Assembly: GCA_016199745.1 (NCBI GenBank)
Contig: JACQFZ010000050.1
Span: forward strand, 62,001-126,000
Origin: Gammaproteobacteria bacterium
GTDB lineage: Bacteria > Pseudomonadota > Gammaproteobacteria > Acidiferrobacterales > Sulfurifustaceae
DNA: 64,000 nt
Direction of reading: 5' to 3'
The translations under genes and the position numbers were made by a program. The notes under the pieces were generated by a model that did not search any database, was not told the origin of the DNA, and saw only the letters and a list, made by a program, of their open reading frames with translations. Shown piece by piece: positions 34,077 through 43,160 of this stretch. Position 1 is the first letter of the stretch, and each line of letters begins with the position of its first letter.

Positions 34077-34970
34077 TTACTTCGTGCGCTTCTTGAGGTT
34101 GAGCTTCTTGCGGCCTTCTTCCGGCGTCAGCGGCTTGGCACCGAGGCGGGTGATGATCTCGCAAGCACGCTCGGTCAACGAACCGTTGCTGGCGTACACG
34201 CCTTTGTCGAGGAAGAGATTGTCTTCGAGACCGACGCGAACGTTGCCGCCGAGGAGAATCGCTTGCGCCACCATCGGCATCTGCATGCGGCCGATACCGA
34301 AGCCGGCCCAGGTCGCGCCTTCCGGCATATTGTCGACGAACGCTTTCATCGTTGTCGTGTCGGCCGGTGCGCCCCAGGGAATGCCGAGGCAGATTTGGAA
34401 CAGCGGGTTCGAATCGAGCAGGCCTTCTTTGAGCAACTGCTTGGCGAACCACAGGTGGCCGGTGTCGAACACTTCGAGCTCCGGCTTCACACCGAGCTCT
34501 TGGATCTTCTTGGCGCCGGCACGCAATTGCGCCGGAGTCGATACGTAGATGTAATCGCCGTCACCGAAGTTGAGCGTGCCACAATCGAGCGTACAGATAT
34601 CCGGTAGCAGTGCTTCGACGTGCACCAAGCGGGTCAGGCCGCCGACGAGGTCGGTGCCCTTGCCGAAGTTCATTGGCTCTTCGCCTTTACCGATTTCGAG
34701 ATCGCCGCCCATGCCAGCAGTCAGGTTCAGGATCATATCGACGCCGGACGAACGAATGCGGTCGACCACTTCGCGATAGAGGTTCACATCGCGGCTAGGC
34801 TTGCCGTTTTCCGGGTTACGCACATGGCAGTGCACCACGGTGGCGCCGGCCTTGGCGGCCTCGATAGCGGCGTCAGCGATCTGCTTCGGGGTGATGGGAA
34901 TGGCCGGATGTCTACCGACGGTGTCACCCGCTCCGGTAACTGCACACGTGACGATAACTTCATGATTCAT
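34077..34970 (-). CDS. cdhC: 3-dehydrocarnitine:acetyl-CoA cleavage enzyme (BKACE family)
   Basis: A 297-residue enzyme of the beta-keto acid cleavage (BKACE, DUF849) family. Zinc-binding His47 and His49 lie in [11 protein letters not shown]; other family stretches are [34 protein letters not shown] and [12 protein letters not shown], with the zinc-ligand Glu in [10 protein letters not shown]. It converts 3-dehydrocarnitine plus acetyl-CoA into betainyl-CoA and acetoacetate. It is the first gene of the operon cdhC-cdhA-ligase-(cdhB), which supports the carnitine assignment over other BKACE substrates. An inverted repeat lies 43-97 bases upstream. Confidence 0.9.
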   Translation of the reverse strand: MNHEVIVTCAVTGAGDTVGRHPAIPITPKQIADAAIEAAKAGATVVHCHVRNPENGKPSRDVNLYREVVDRIRSSGVDMILNLTAGMGGDLEIGKGEEPMNFGKGTDLVGGLTRLVHVEALLPDICTLDCGTLNFGDGDYIYVSTPAQLRAGAKKIQELGVKPELEVFDTGHLWFAKQLLKEGLLDSNPLFQICLGIPWGAPADTTTMKAFVDNMPEGATWAGFGIGRMQMPMVAQAILLGGNVRVGLEDNLFLDKGVYASNGSLTERACEIITRLGAKPLTPEEGRKKLNLKKRTK

Positions 34971-35012
34971 GGTTAATGTCCTTCAACAAAACGGTTTTTT
35001 TGACGCGAACCC

Positions 35013-35067
35013 AGGGAAAGTTAGAACTCGGATATCACATCTCCTTGTATATCCGTAGTTCTTCCCT
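35013..35067. promoter_or_regulatory. large imperfect dyad upstream of cdhC
   Basis: The arms are GAACTCGGATAT (35024-35035) and ATATCCGTAGTTC (35049-35061), extended outward by AGGGAA (35013-35018) and TTCCCT (35062-35067). It sits 43-97 bases before the cdhC start in a stretch with no gene. Position and symmetry suggest an operator, perhaps for the GlxA-type AraC regulator encoded at 36.2 kb, or a 5' leader hairpin. Confidence 0.5.
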
Positions 35068-35149
35068 ACCGGACGACCTGTAACGACAAGTGATTTACCT
35101 GGTACGACCTGCGGTTAATTCCCCTATCACGGGCCTGAGGCAATAAACT

Positions 35150-36127
35150 TTAAGGTATAGCAGCGAAGAAGCGATTTAGAGCGGCAACTAACGCATCGTA
35201 CAGCTGGTCTACCGCGGGGACGAAATAGCGAGCGCGCATGCACCCGTGCACTAACCCAGCCCCGAAATATAGCTCGCTAGACACCCCTGCCTCACGTAAA
35301 CAACGTACATACTCAACACCGTCATCGCATAACAGATCGAATTCGGCCACGGCCACGAACGCCGGCGGCAATCGGTCGAAGCGATCGGCCGCCAACGGCA
35401 TAGCACGCGGGTCGCGGCGACAGTCAGCATCAGGTAAATAAAGATCGATGAAGTTAGCCATATCGCGCGCACTAAGCATTGGCGCATCGACATGTTCGCA
35501 ACGTGCAGGAAGCGTCGGTTCGCCGACGAGCACTGGGTAAATCAGCGCCTGGCCACACGGTGTCAACCCACCGGTCTCGCGCACTGCTAAACACAAGGCA
35601 GCAGCAAGATTACCGCCGGCGCTATCACCGACCACCGCGACACGGCGGCCGTCGATACCCAACTCCGCACTATTCGTTTGTAACGCACGCCATGCGGTCA
35701 AACTGTCATCGAATGCTGCGGGAAACGGATGTTCCGGCGCCAAACGGTAATCGACGGCGATCACAGCAGCCTGCAACGTGTGCGCCAGCGCGGCAGTCAT
35801 AAAATCGTGCGTGTCCAAATCACCGAGTACCCAACCGCCGCCATGCAAATACAACACGCATGGCCAACCGCCACGCGGTGCCGGCATTGATGGCAGATAA
35901 CGACGCACCGACACGATGCGTCGTTCATCAGTGAGGTTTAGGTCAGTAACAACTAGATCCGCCGGACGCTCAGGCGTGAATGCACGACACATGCGGCGAT
36001 ACGCGGCACGCTGCGCAGCAAGGTTGTCCTCGTTCGCACTATAGGCAGCGGTGCGCGCAACGAAATCCGCGAGCTCCGGCGTCAGTACGTAACGCCGTTG
36101 CCTGGCGTTACTCACGGCGGCAGACAC
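35150..36127 (-). CDS. alpha/beta-hydrolase esterase (HSL family)
   Basis: A 325-residue esterase with the hormone-sensitive-lipase-type oxyanion motif LYLHGGGWVLGDLDTHDF, nucleophile GDSAGGNLAAAL, acid region AEFDLLCDDG and C-terminal His in LVHGCMRARY. The start at 36127 is a GTG; no better ATG lies nearby. It is a soluble carboxylesterase of wide possible range. In this carnitine-linked setting it might hydrolyse O-acylcarnitines to free carnitine and fatty acid, as a short-chain acylcarnitine hydrolase does in Pseudomonas. That is inference from neighbourhood. Confidence 0.85.
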   Translation of the reverse strand: MSAAVSNARQRRYVLTPELADFVARTAAYSANEDNLAAQRAAYRRMCRAFTPERPADLVVTDLNLTDERRIVSVRRYLPSMPAPRGGWPCVLYLHGGGWVLGDLDTHDFMTAALAHTLQAAVIAVDYRLAPEHPFPAAFDDSLTAWRALQTNSAELGIDGRRVAVVGDSAGGNLAAALCLAVRETGGLTPCGQALIYPVLVGEPTLPARCEHVDAPMLSARDMANFIDLYLPDADCRRDPRAMPLAADRFDRLPPAFVAVAEFDLLCDDGVEYVRCLREAGVSSELYFGAGLVHGCMRARYFVPAVDQLYDALVAALNRFFAAIP

Positions 36128-36190
36128 GTGACTCGCTTTATCACGATCACTTGCCGGTTGTTCAGTTCGCTAATGGACGCATATCCCGTG

Positions 36191-37165
36191 TCAGCGCAGC
36201 GACGGCGTAATCTCGGTCTCTCTCAGCAGTCGCTCGGCGGTCGGCGGCTTGCCGGCCCAGTCATGATACGAGCGCGAAAAATGCGTCGCCGATCCGAAAC
36301 CGCAGGCGACCGAGATCTCGACGATGGAACGGTTGGTGTATTGCAGCAACGAACGTGCGCGCTGTAACCGTAAATCCAAATAGTAACGTCGTGGTGTCAC
36401 GCGGAAGTGCCGATGAAACATCCGTTCCAGTTGTCGACGCGAAACACCGGCGGCATGACACAAGCTCTCCATGTCCAGCGGCTCTTCGAGACAGTTCTCC
36501 ATCAGCTCGATCGCGCGTGCGAGGCCCGAGCAAACGACGCCTTGGCGCAGATGCGGGTCCATGCGTTGCCGTTCTTGGGGATCGCGGATACGTGAATGAA
36601 TAAGCTGCTCGGCAACGGCGGCGGCGAGACGATGGCCGTGCTCGGCGCGAATCAGATGCAACATCATGTCGATCGCGGCAGTGCCGCCGGCGCAAGTAAA
36701 CCGCGAACGATCGACGACGAACACGCCGGGCGCCACGTTTATCTTGGGAAACTGCTCGCGCAAGCTATCCAGGCCTTCCCAATGCGTCGTCGCCTGATAA
36801 CCATCGAGCAGACCGGACCACGCCAAAAAAAAACTACCGGTGTCGACGGCACCGAGAGCGACGCCCTCGTGCGCTAGATTTCGCAGCCACTGATCCGTGC
36901 GTCGATCGTAATTCGCTTCCGGGTCGAAGCCGGCGCACACCACCATCTTGGTATATATGGCCGGGTGTCCGATCGCATGATCGGACGCTAACGTCATATG
37001 ATTACTCGCGGTGACGGGAGCGCCGTCACGCGAAATGAGCTGGCAGCGGTAAAGTTCCCGCTGCGACAAACGATTGGCAACCCGTAGCGGTTCCGTCGCC
37101 GACATCAAAGCCCTCATGGAAAATCGGGGCGCCAGCAAGAATCCGAAAACTTCAGGAGCAGACAT
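36191..37165 (-). CDS. GlxA/CdhR-type AraC family regulator
   Basis: A 324-residue regulator with an N-terminal DJ-1/PfpI (GATase1-like) domain (FGFLLAPRFSMRALMSATEPLRVANRL; GVALGAVDTGSFFLAWSGLLDG; FTCAGGTAAIDMMLHLI). A C-terminal AraC double helix-turn-helix follows (LDMESLCHAAGVSRRQLERMF ... EISVACGFGSATHFSRSY). CdhR and GbdR of Pseudomonas have this layout. It lies next to the esterase and carnitine operon, so a carnitine-responsive CdhR role is the best guess. It is one of three such regulators within 6 kb. Confidence 0.9.
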   Translation of the reverse strand: MSAPEVFGFLLAPRFSMRALMSATEPLRVANRLSQRELYRCQLISRDGAPVTASNHMTLASDHAIGHPAIYTKMVVCAGFDPEANYDRRTDQWLRNLAHEGVALGAVDTGSFFLAWSGLLDGYQATTHWEGLDSLREQFPKINVAPGVFVVDRSRFTCAGGTAAIDMMLHLIRAEHGHRLAAAVAEQLIHSRIRDPQERQRMDPHLRQGVVCSGLARAIELMENCLEEPLDMESLCHAAGVSRRQLERMFHRHFRVTPRRYYLDLRLQRARSLLQYTNRSIVEISVACGFGSATHFSRSYHDWAGKPPTAERLLRETEITPSLR

Positions 37166-37358
37166 CCTTCTGTTCTCCAGTGCTGGGTGTACCTCGCTGC
37201 GCTATGTCAGCATCGCGCGCGAAATAGATCAAGCGCGATATCGTTTTACCGGACGAAAACCGACGAAGTCACCGACGCTTGGCGAAACAGCGGTACTTTT
37301 CTTTGGTGGGAGCGACAACGATTGTCGCGCGTAAGATAAGGAGCTGAAGAAAACAAAC

Positions 37359-37383
37359 GCCGGCCCGCGTTAACGGGCCGGCG
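37359..37383 (-). terminator. rho-independent terminator of the first solute-binding protein gene
   Basis: A perfect GCCGGCCCG/CGGGCCGGC stem with a short loop, followed on the minus strand by GTTTGTTTTC. It begins 17 bases after the stop of the solute-binding protein gene at 37401. Confidence 0.8.
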
Positions 37384-37400
37384 CAAACGTACTAACTAAC

Positions 37401-39002
37401 TTAGACGTCTAACCAAACCTTCTGCGGCGCAAGTCCACTCGACATCTGGAACGACGGCGACGGAACAAAGCCCTTCACCTTGGCCGAACCAGCATCGATG
37501 GTGTTATTAAACATCGGGATGAGCTCACCGCCATCATCGACCACCATCGCCTGCAGATCTTGATACATCTGCTTACGCTTGGATTGGTTGAGCTCAACAC
37601 GCGCTGCCGTCAGCAGCTTGTCGAAGTCAGCGCGTTTCCAGAACGATTCGTTCCAGGCGGCATCGGACTTGTAGGCCACCGACAACATAAGGTCGGCGGT
37701 CGCACGGCCTTCCCAGTAGGAACCGGAGAACGGCTTCTTCATCCAGATGTTGTCCCAATAACCGTCGGCCGGTACGCGGTCGAGCTGCAGGTCGATACCC
37801 GCTTTCTTGGCGCTGTCCTGGAAGATCTGGGCAGTGTCCAAGGCGCCGGTAAAGGCAGCGTCGGAGATGCTGAGCACCACTGGGCCGCTGTAACCCGACT
37901 TCTTCATGTGGAACTTAGCCTTCTCCGGATCGTACGGACGTTGCGGGATGGCCGATGCGAAGAATGGATCATGCGCCGGCACCGGATTGTCGTTGCCGAC
38001 CTTGCCGTGACCGAACAACACGCGCTTAAGGATCGATTCGCGGTCGATGGCATATTTGAGCGCCAACCGCACATCTTTGTTATTGAACGGCGCGGTATCG
38101 CAGCGCATCGGCAATGTGTAGTGCGCGCCGCCGGCAACTTCGAACAACTGCGTGTTCTTGTTGCTTGCCAACTGTTGGGCCAATTTCGGATCGACGCGGT
38201 TGATGATGTGCGCCGAACCGCTGACCAAGGCGTTGATGCGCGCCGTCGTGTCGCTAATGGCGAGCGCTTCGAGCGACTCGACAAAGCCGCGGTCGGCACG
38301 GAAGTGGTCCTTGAATTTCTTCGCGGTCAGACGTACGCCCGGCTCGAAGTTCTCCAACACGTACGGGCCGGTGCCGATAGCTTTGCTGAAGTCGGCGCCT
38401 TCCGGCGTGATCAACAGGTGGAAATCCGACAGGATGTACGGCAGATCGGCGTTACCGCTGTCGAGCGTAATAGTGACTTCGTTCGGACCGGTGGCCTTGA
38501 TGTCGGTCACGGTGGCCAGATAGGCCTTAGCGCCCGACTTCGAATCGGCACCGCGATGATGATTGAGCGAATAGACCACGTCCGCCGGCGTCATCGTCTT
38601 GCCGTTGTGGAATTGAACGCCCTTGCGCAGTTTGACCACCCATTCTTTCGCACCCGGCTTACCTTCCACGCTCTCGGCCAACGCCGGACGGAGCGACGGA
38701 CGAGTGTTCGGCTCGGTAACATCAACTTCGAGCAGTGTGTTCATAAGCTGTTGCCCCATCACCTGCATAAAAGTCGCGGTGTAAGAGGCTGGATCTAAAC
38801 TGTCGCCGGCGCCGCCGCCGTGCAGGCCGAGGATGAGGTTTCCACCCTTCTTCGGCGTGGCCGTAGCCGCTTGAGCTACATTGGATAACATACCGCCGGC
38901 AACCATCGACGAGATACCGAGGGCGGTTGCCCGCCGCAGGAAATCGCGTCGGCTGATGCTGCCAGCGATAAGAGTTGCCTTGAGATCTTCCCAGTCACGC
39001 AT
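37401..39002 (-). CDS. Tat-exported ABC solute-binding protein, family 5 (copy 1)
   Basis: A 533-residue periplasmic binding protein of the DppA/OppA type (SBP family 5). The N-terminus is a twin-arginine signal (SISRRDFLRRATALGISSMVAGG, cleavage near AQA), preceded by MRDWEDLKATL. The body shows LDPASYTATFMQVMGQQLMN, AESVEGKPGAKEWVVKLRKGV and KTMTPADVVYSLNHHRG, typical of the family. Three more close paralogues lie at 56.6-61.9 kb, sharing the odd WEDLKAML leader. No permease or ATPase gene is adjacent. Its own terminator follows. It probably captures a betaine-related compound or peptide, but that is not visible in sequence. Confidence 0.92.
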   Translation of the reverse strand: MRDWEDLKATLIAGSISRRDFLRRATALGISSMVAGGMLSNVAQAATATPKKGGNLILGLHGGGAGDSLDPASYTATFMQVMGQQLMNTLLEVDVTEPNTRPSLRPALAESVEGKPGAKEWVVKLRKGVQFHNGKTMTPADVVYSLNHHRGADSKSGAKAYLATVTDIKATGPNEVTITLDSGNADLPYILSDFHLLITPEGADFSKAIGTGPYVLENFEPGVRLTAKKFKDHFRADRGFVESLEALAISDTTARINALVSGSAHIINRVDPKLAQQLASNKNTQLFEVAGGAHYTLPMRCDTAPFNNKDVRLALKYAIDRESILKRVLFGHGKVGNDNPVPAHDPFFASAIPQRPYDPEKAKFHMKKSGYSGPVVLSISDAAFTGALDTAQIFQDSAKKAGIDLQLDRVPADGYWDNIWMKKPFSGSYWEGRATADLMLSVAYKSDAAWNESFWKRADFDKLLTAARVELNQSKRKQMYQDLQAMVVDDGGELIPMFNNTIDAGSAKVKGFVPSPSFQMSSGLAPQKVWLDV

Positions 39003-39677
39003 AGTAGAGGCCCTTTGTTAGAGAGGTGTTGTAGGGTGCGGCGCCCGGATAGGAACGCGCCGTAATGACTACCGCCGGTGTCTCGTCGTTTCTTGGTAGC
39101 TCAAGCGCCGATGCGACCCCGAACTCGTGAACCAAAGAGTCCGAACAAACGATGCAGGTAAAACCGATAAAAATTCCCCTCATCCCTTCCTCACCGCCAT
39201 AGAGCGGGTGATGCTGAATTTCCGGCTCTCGGAGAGCTGGGTGGGAATGAGGAAAAGCAAACACGGCATTCGTTGTTGTTAGAGACTCTAGGGCAAACCG
39301 GTGTCGTACCCTACAGAGCCGCACTATCGGTCTTATGACACTTTGCGACGCGATTGTGAGGGATCGCGACAGCTTATGTGGTCTTTGATTCGCTTTCGTA
39401 TATAAATGTTGATCGACACAGCTTCGACAAAGACAGCCTGAGCCGAGAACAAGTAAAAAAAATTAAAGTCGGCAACACCGATATCGACCCCCATGGGTCG
39501 TGCCGTCGTTCATATGAAGTACGGATCTAAAAGTGCACCTAATCTATTGAATTTCCAATAAAGCATGGGTATATGCAGGGTAGGCATATCGCACTACCTA
39601 GAACCGTTGTTTCGCGGGAGAACGGCGCAACCATGACTACCCTACTCGGCTGCTCAGATTTACCTATCATTAGATAA
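39003..39677. other. long intergenic region between divergent genes
   Basis: A 675-base stretch between copy 1 of the solute-binding protein and the second GlxA-type regulator. It contains a REP-like inverted repeat at about 39172-39252 (CCCCTCATCCCTTCC ... GGGTGGGAATGAGG), a partial GTAGGGTGCGGCGCC arm near 39030, and a near-palindrome CGACCCCCATGGGTCG near 39486. It is AT-rich from 39380. It should hold two divergent promoters; no gene is supported (a minus-strand frame at 38995-39324 matches nothing). Confidence 0.5.
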
Positions 39678-40712
39678 ATGTCCGTTATGAGCACCCCGTT
39701 GCTAGACACTGCCCCTGAGCAGATTCATTTTCTGTTATTGCCCAAATTTTCGATGCTGGGCTTCGCCTCCGCATTGGAACCGCTGCGGGTCGCCAACCGT
39801 TTTCGCGGTCCGCTGTATCAATGGCATATCGTCAGCACGGATGGGCAGGCAGTGCCAGCCAGCGACGGTATTTCTATTATGGCCGACCGATCGATCGGCG
39901 ATGTGAAGTCGGCGAGCCGCGTATTCGTCGTCGCCGGCTTCGATCCGCTCGACTACTACACGACACCGATCGCCGCTTGGTTACGGCGGCTCGACAAATT
40001 CGGCACCACACTCGGCGCCATCGACACCGGCTGTTTTGTACTGGCCGAGGCCGGGTTACTAAACCGCGAACCGATCACGTTGCATTGGGAAGCGATTCCG
40101 CCTTTCCGCGAACGTTACCCGAGCGTCACCGTCACCCAAGAACTGTTCGAGATCACCGCGCGCCGCATCACCTGTGCCGGCGGCACTGCTGCTATCGATA
40201 TGATGCTCGATCTCATTTCGCGCAAGCACGGCAGTGAGCTAGCGATCCAAGTGTCGGAACAATTCGTCCAGGGTCGTATTCGCGATCAATCCGATCATCA
40301 ACGCATGCAAGTCGCCGCGCGCTACGATGTTCACAACAAGAAGATTGCGCAGATTATTACGATGATGGAGGGCCGTACCGAGGCGCCGCTGTCATCCAAC
40401 GAGCTGGCCGATGCGATCGGCGTCACTTGTCGCCAGTTGGAGCGGCTGTTTCGCATCCATCTGCATACGACACCGTCGAACTTCTATTTGGGATTGCGAC
40501 TCGATCACGCGCGCCAGCTGTTACAGCAGACGGATATGAGCGTGGTTGAAGTAGGTGTTGCCTGCGGCTTTGGATCGGCTTCTTATTTTTCGCGCGCTTA
40601 TCGCGCTCGCTTTGGTGTTACGCCAAGCCATGACCGCTCGAAACTGCGTGCAACAGCAGGCGCCAAACGCTCATCGATGATCCGCAAACCGCGCGCCGCT
40701 AAGCGCGCGTAA
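39678..40712 (+). CDS. GlxA-type AraC family regulator (second)
   Basis: A 344-residue protein with a DJ-1/PfpI-like sensor half (IHFLLLPKFSMLGFASALEPLRVANRF; LGAIDTGCFVLAEAGLL; ITCAGGTAAIDMMLDLIS) and an AraC DNA-binding half (SSNELADAIGVTCRQLERLF ... EVGVACGFGSASYFSRAY). ATG 39678 is used; ATG 39687 is also possible. The basic tail (GAKRSSMIRKPRAAKRA) is longer than usual. It is convergent with the third regulator (23-base gap) and divergent from the solute-binding gene, which it may control. It could be the counterpart of SouR (sarcosine) or GbdR. Confidence 0.9.
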   Translation: MSVMSTPLLDTAPEQIHFLLLPKFSMLGFASALEPLRVANRFRGPLYQWHIVSTDGQAVPASDGISIMADRSIGDVKSASRVFVVAGFDPLDYYTTPIAAWLRRLDKFGTTLGAIDTGCFVLAEAGLLNREPITLHWEAIPPFRERYPSVTVTQELFEITARRITCAGGTAAIDMMLDLISRKHGSELAIQVSEQFVQGRIRDQSDHQRMQVAARYDVHNKKIAQIITMMEGRTEAPLSSNELADAIGVTCRQLERLFRIHLHTTPSNFYLGLRLDHARQLLQQTDMSVVEVGVACGFGSASYFSRAYRARFGVTPSHDRSKLRATAGAKRSSMIRKPRAAKRA

Positions 40713-40735
40713 GTGTGGTTAGCTGGCAGCCTTGA

Positions 40736-41716
40736 CTACATCTGCATCGAGCGATTCATCTGCCGCTCGACGCTCGGTGGGTAGCCAAAAAGGCTGCGGT
40801 AACACTTAGAAAAATGCGGTGGCGACCGGAAACCACAAGCGATTGCGACGTCCATTACCGACATGGCTGTCTGCAATAACAGCTCACGCGAGCGGCGCAG
40901 TCGCAGTTCCAGATAATATTTGGTCGGAACGCAATTCAGATGCCGTTTAAATACGCGCTCAAGCTGGCGTCGCGAGACACCGATCGCAGACGCTAATTCA
41001 TCCAGCGACAACGGCTCTTCGATGTTCGCCTCCATCATTGCCGCCGACTTCAGCAACGTCTGGTGACACACGCCGATCTGCGCACGCAGCGGAATATGCT
41101 GCCGATCCCGATTGGTACGAATGCGCTCGAGAATAAATTGCTCGGAAATGCGCGGTGCAACATCGCTGCCGAATTGGCGATTGATGATATTCAACATCAT
41201 GTCGAGTGGTGCGACGCCGCCGGAACAAGTGTAGCGGTCGCGATCGATTGAAAAGAGCTGCGGTGTGAAAATGACCCGCGGAAATTCTTCGCGCAAGGCC
41301 GACATGTTTTCCCAATGGATCGCCGTTCGATAATTGTCGAGCAGACCGGCCTTGGCCAAGGCGTAGCCGCCGGTACAGAGCGAGCCGAGCGTCATGCGCT
41401 GCTGCGCCATTTGTCGCAACGCCCGCAATAACGTCGGCGTGACCGCATCGCGAACGTTGACGCCGCCGCAAACGAATAGGATATCTAACGGTCCAGCGCT
41501 CTCGAGCGGTTGCACTGGCCCCATCGAAAGCCCGTTACTCGCGCTAATGTGTTGACCATCGAGACTGAGAATCGCCCAGCTATACGCGTCTCGGCCAACG
41601 ACGCGGTTGGTCATGCGCAGCGCCTCGATAGCGCAAGATAGGGCGATCATGGAATAGTTTGGCAGAGCAAGAAAACCAAACCGAAACTTCGTCGAAGAAC
41701 TTACCGACTCAACCAT
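40736..41716 (-). CDS. GlxA/GbdR-type AraC family regulator (third)
   Basis: A 326-residue regulator with the same two-domain plan: sensor (FGFLALPNYSMIALSCAIEALRMTNRV; TLGSLCTGGYALAKAGLLD; YTCSGGVAPLDMMLNII) and double helix-turn-helix (SLDELASAIGVSRRQLERVF ... DVAIACGFRSPPHFSKCY). From memory the AIEALRMTNRV and GSLCTGGYALAKAGLL stretches are close to Pseudomonas GbdR, the glycine-betaine/dimethylglycine-responsive activator of the dgc, sox and gly genes, all found in the next 15 kb here. The subtype call is tentative. Confidence 0.9.
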   Translation of the reverse strand: MVESVSSSTKFRFGFLALPNYSMIALSCAIEALRMTNRVVGRDAYSWAILSLDGQHISASNGLSMGPVQPLESAGPLDILFVCGGVNVRDAVTPTLLRALRQMAQQRMTLGSLCTGGYALAKAGLLDNYRTAIHWENMSALREEFPRVIFTPQLFSIDRDRYTCSGGVAPLDMMLNIINRQFGSDVAPRISEQFILERIRTNRDRQHIPLRAQIGVCHQTLLKSAAMMEANIEEPLSLDELASAIGVSRRQLERVFKRHLNCVPTKYYLELRLRRSRELLLQTAMSVMDVAIACGFRSPPHFSKCYRSLFGYPPSVERQMNRSMQM

Positions 41717-42103
41717 CGGTGCTACCCTCGGTCTCTACATAAGCAGCGCACTTACCCAAAACGATCCAGTCCCTTGCTCCTTGACTTACCCTTTTGCGCC
41801 AGCGAAAAAACCGTCCTTAAGGTTAGGACAATTAACGCCTGCTACAGCCTTTGAAATATGCGCGTCGCATACGATGCCTATAAATGTCGCGCATGCGAAA
41901 ATTAGAGATAACTATAGCATCAGAATTTATCGTCAACGACAAATACTTACAAATTTGCGACATCCTAGCCATCTACAAGGCCGGTAAATTCTCCCATCGC
42001 GGAAAGAATACCGTCGCTAATGCCGCAATAACGAGGACGCATTTAGGCATTTCTAGCCCTTCGCTTCTTCCGATTCTCGGTGGCCCAACCAGACGCACAA
42101 ACA
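41717..42103. other. intergenic region without a recognised gene
   Basis: About 390 bases upstream of the third regulator, AT-rich in the middle (41860-41960), probably carrying its promoter. A short dyad GTCCT/AGGAC lies near 41813-41829. No gene or RNA was recognised. Confidence 0.4.
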
Positions 42104-42131
42104 AAAGGGGTCGACTATGGTCGGCCCCTTT
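42104..42131. terminator. second hairpin downstream of etfA
   Basis: AAAGGGGTCGAC and GTCGGCCCCTTT form a 12-bp stem with one G-T/mismatch position and a 4-base loop. A/T-rich ends on both sides allow it to act in either direction. It follows the stronger etfA terminator by 35 bases. Confidence 0.6.
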
Positions 42132-42165
42132 GTCGCGGATGTACCCGGTAAGACGTACTAACGAA

Positions 42166-42189
42166 AACGGGCACCCAAGGGTGCCCGTT
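42166..42189 (-). terminator. rho-independent terminator of etfBA
   Basis: AACGGGCACCC and GGGTGCCCGTT form a perfect 11-bp stem with a two-base loop, followed on the minus strand by TTTTC, starting about 25 bases after the etfA stop. Confidence 0.85.
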
Positions 42190-42213
42190 AATACTGACTG
42201 TTATTGAAAGCCC

Positions 42214-43155
42214 TTAACGCTTGATCTCGTCCGTCAACTTCGGCACGGCGTCAAACAGATCGGCCACTAAACCGTAGTCGGCCACCTGGAAGATCGGCGC
42301 CTCTGGATCTTTGTTAATGGCAATAATGACCTTCGAGTCCTTCATGCCCGCCAAGTGCTGGATCGCGCCGGAAATACCGACGGCGACATAGACGTCAGGT
42401 GCGACCACTTTACCGGTCTGCCCGACCTGATAATCGTTCGGGGCATAACCGGAATCGACCGCAGCGCGTGAAGCACCGACGGCCGCGCCCAGTTTATCCG
42501 CCAGCTTGTGCAAAATCTGGAAGTTGTCCGCCGACCCGAGCGCACGACCACCCGACACGACGACGCGTGCGCTAGTCAACTCCGGCCGCTCGCTCTTGGT
42601 CAACTCTTGACCGCGGAACGTTGACAGGCCCGCATCGCGCCCACCCGTGACCGACTCGACGGTAGCACTGCCGCCGGTTGCCGCCGCTGGCGCGAACTGC
42701 GTCGTGCGCACGGTGGCGATCTTGACCGGATCGGTCGATTGCACGGTCGCAATAGCGTTGCCGGCATAGATCGGACGCTCGAACGTGTTGGCGTCGATAA
42801 CATTCGTAATGTCGGACAGCTGCATGACATCGAGCAACGCCGCGACTCGCGGCAATACGTTCTTAGCGGTCGACGTTGCCGGCGCCAGAACGTGGGTGTA
42901 ACCGCCCTGCTTCACCAACTCGACGATAAACGGCGCCAGATTTTCCGCCAGCTGATTGGCCAATGACGCATCTTCGGCCAGCAACACTTTGGAAACACCG
43001 GCAATGCCGGCGGCGCTCTTTGCGGCGGCAGCACAACCGTTACCGGCCACGAGCGCATGCACGGCGCCGCCGATCTTGCTGGCAGCGGTTACGGCATTCA
43101 GTGTGCCGGGCTTTACTTGGCTATTGTCGTGCTCAACGAGAACGAGAATGTTCAT
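42214..43155 (-). CDS. etfA: electron transfer flavoprotein alpha subunit
   Basis: A 313-residue EtfA of normal length. The C-terminal FAD-binding domain is clear: [58 protein letters not shown] and [19 protein letters not shown]. With EtfB it forms the soluble FAD/AMP heterodimer that takes electrons from acyl-CoA dehydrogenases and from dimethylglycine dehydrogenase and passes them to ETF:quinone oxidoreductase. It follows etfB by 5 bases. Position directly after the dimethylglycine dehydrogenase gene suggests a dedicated role in betaine catabolism, in addition to the dehydrogenase at 28 kb. Confidence 0.95.
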   Translation of the reverse strand: MNILVLVEHDNSQVKPGTLNAVTAASKIGGAVHALVAGNGCAAAAKSAAGIAGVSKVLLAEDASLANQLAENLAPFIVELVKQGGYTHVLAPATSTAKNVLPRVAALLDVMQLSDITNVIDANTFERPIYAGNAIATVQSTDPVKIATVRTTQFAPAAATGGSATVESVTGGRDAGLSTFRGQELTKSERPELTSARVVVSGGRALGSADNFQILHKLADKLGAAVGASRAAVDSGYAPNDYQVGQTGKVVAPDVYVAVGISGAIQHLAGMKDSKVIIAINKDPEAPIFQVADYGLVADLFDAVPKLTDEIKR

Positions 43156-43160
43156 ATCGT

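Noticed and set aside
33964-34452. Upstream extension of the cdhA frame by about 160 codons.
   Set aside because: The extension overlaps cdhC and a repeat and matches nothing, whereas ATG 33963 has a ribosome site and the family's N-terminus.
37560-38798. A 412-codon plus-strand frame opposite solute-binding protein copy 1.
   Set aside because: Antisense shadow of a clearly recognisable Tat-exported protein; no family match and no ribosome site.
38995-39324. A 109-codon minus-strand frame upstream of the solute-binding gene.
   Set aside because: It crosses a REP-like repeat and promoter region and has no recognisable product.
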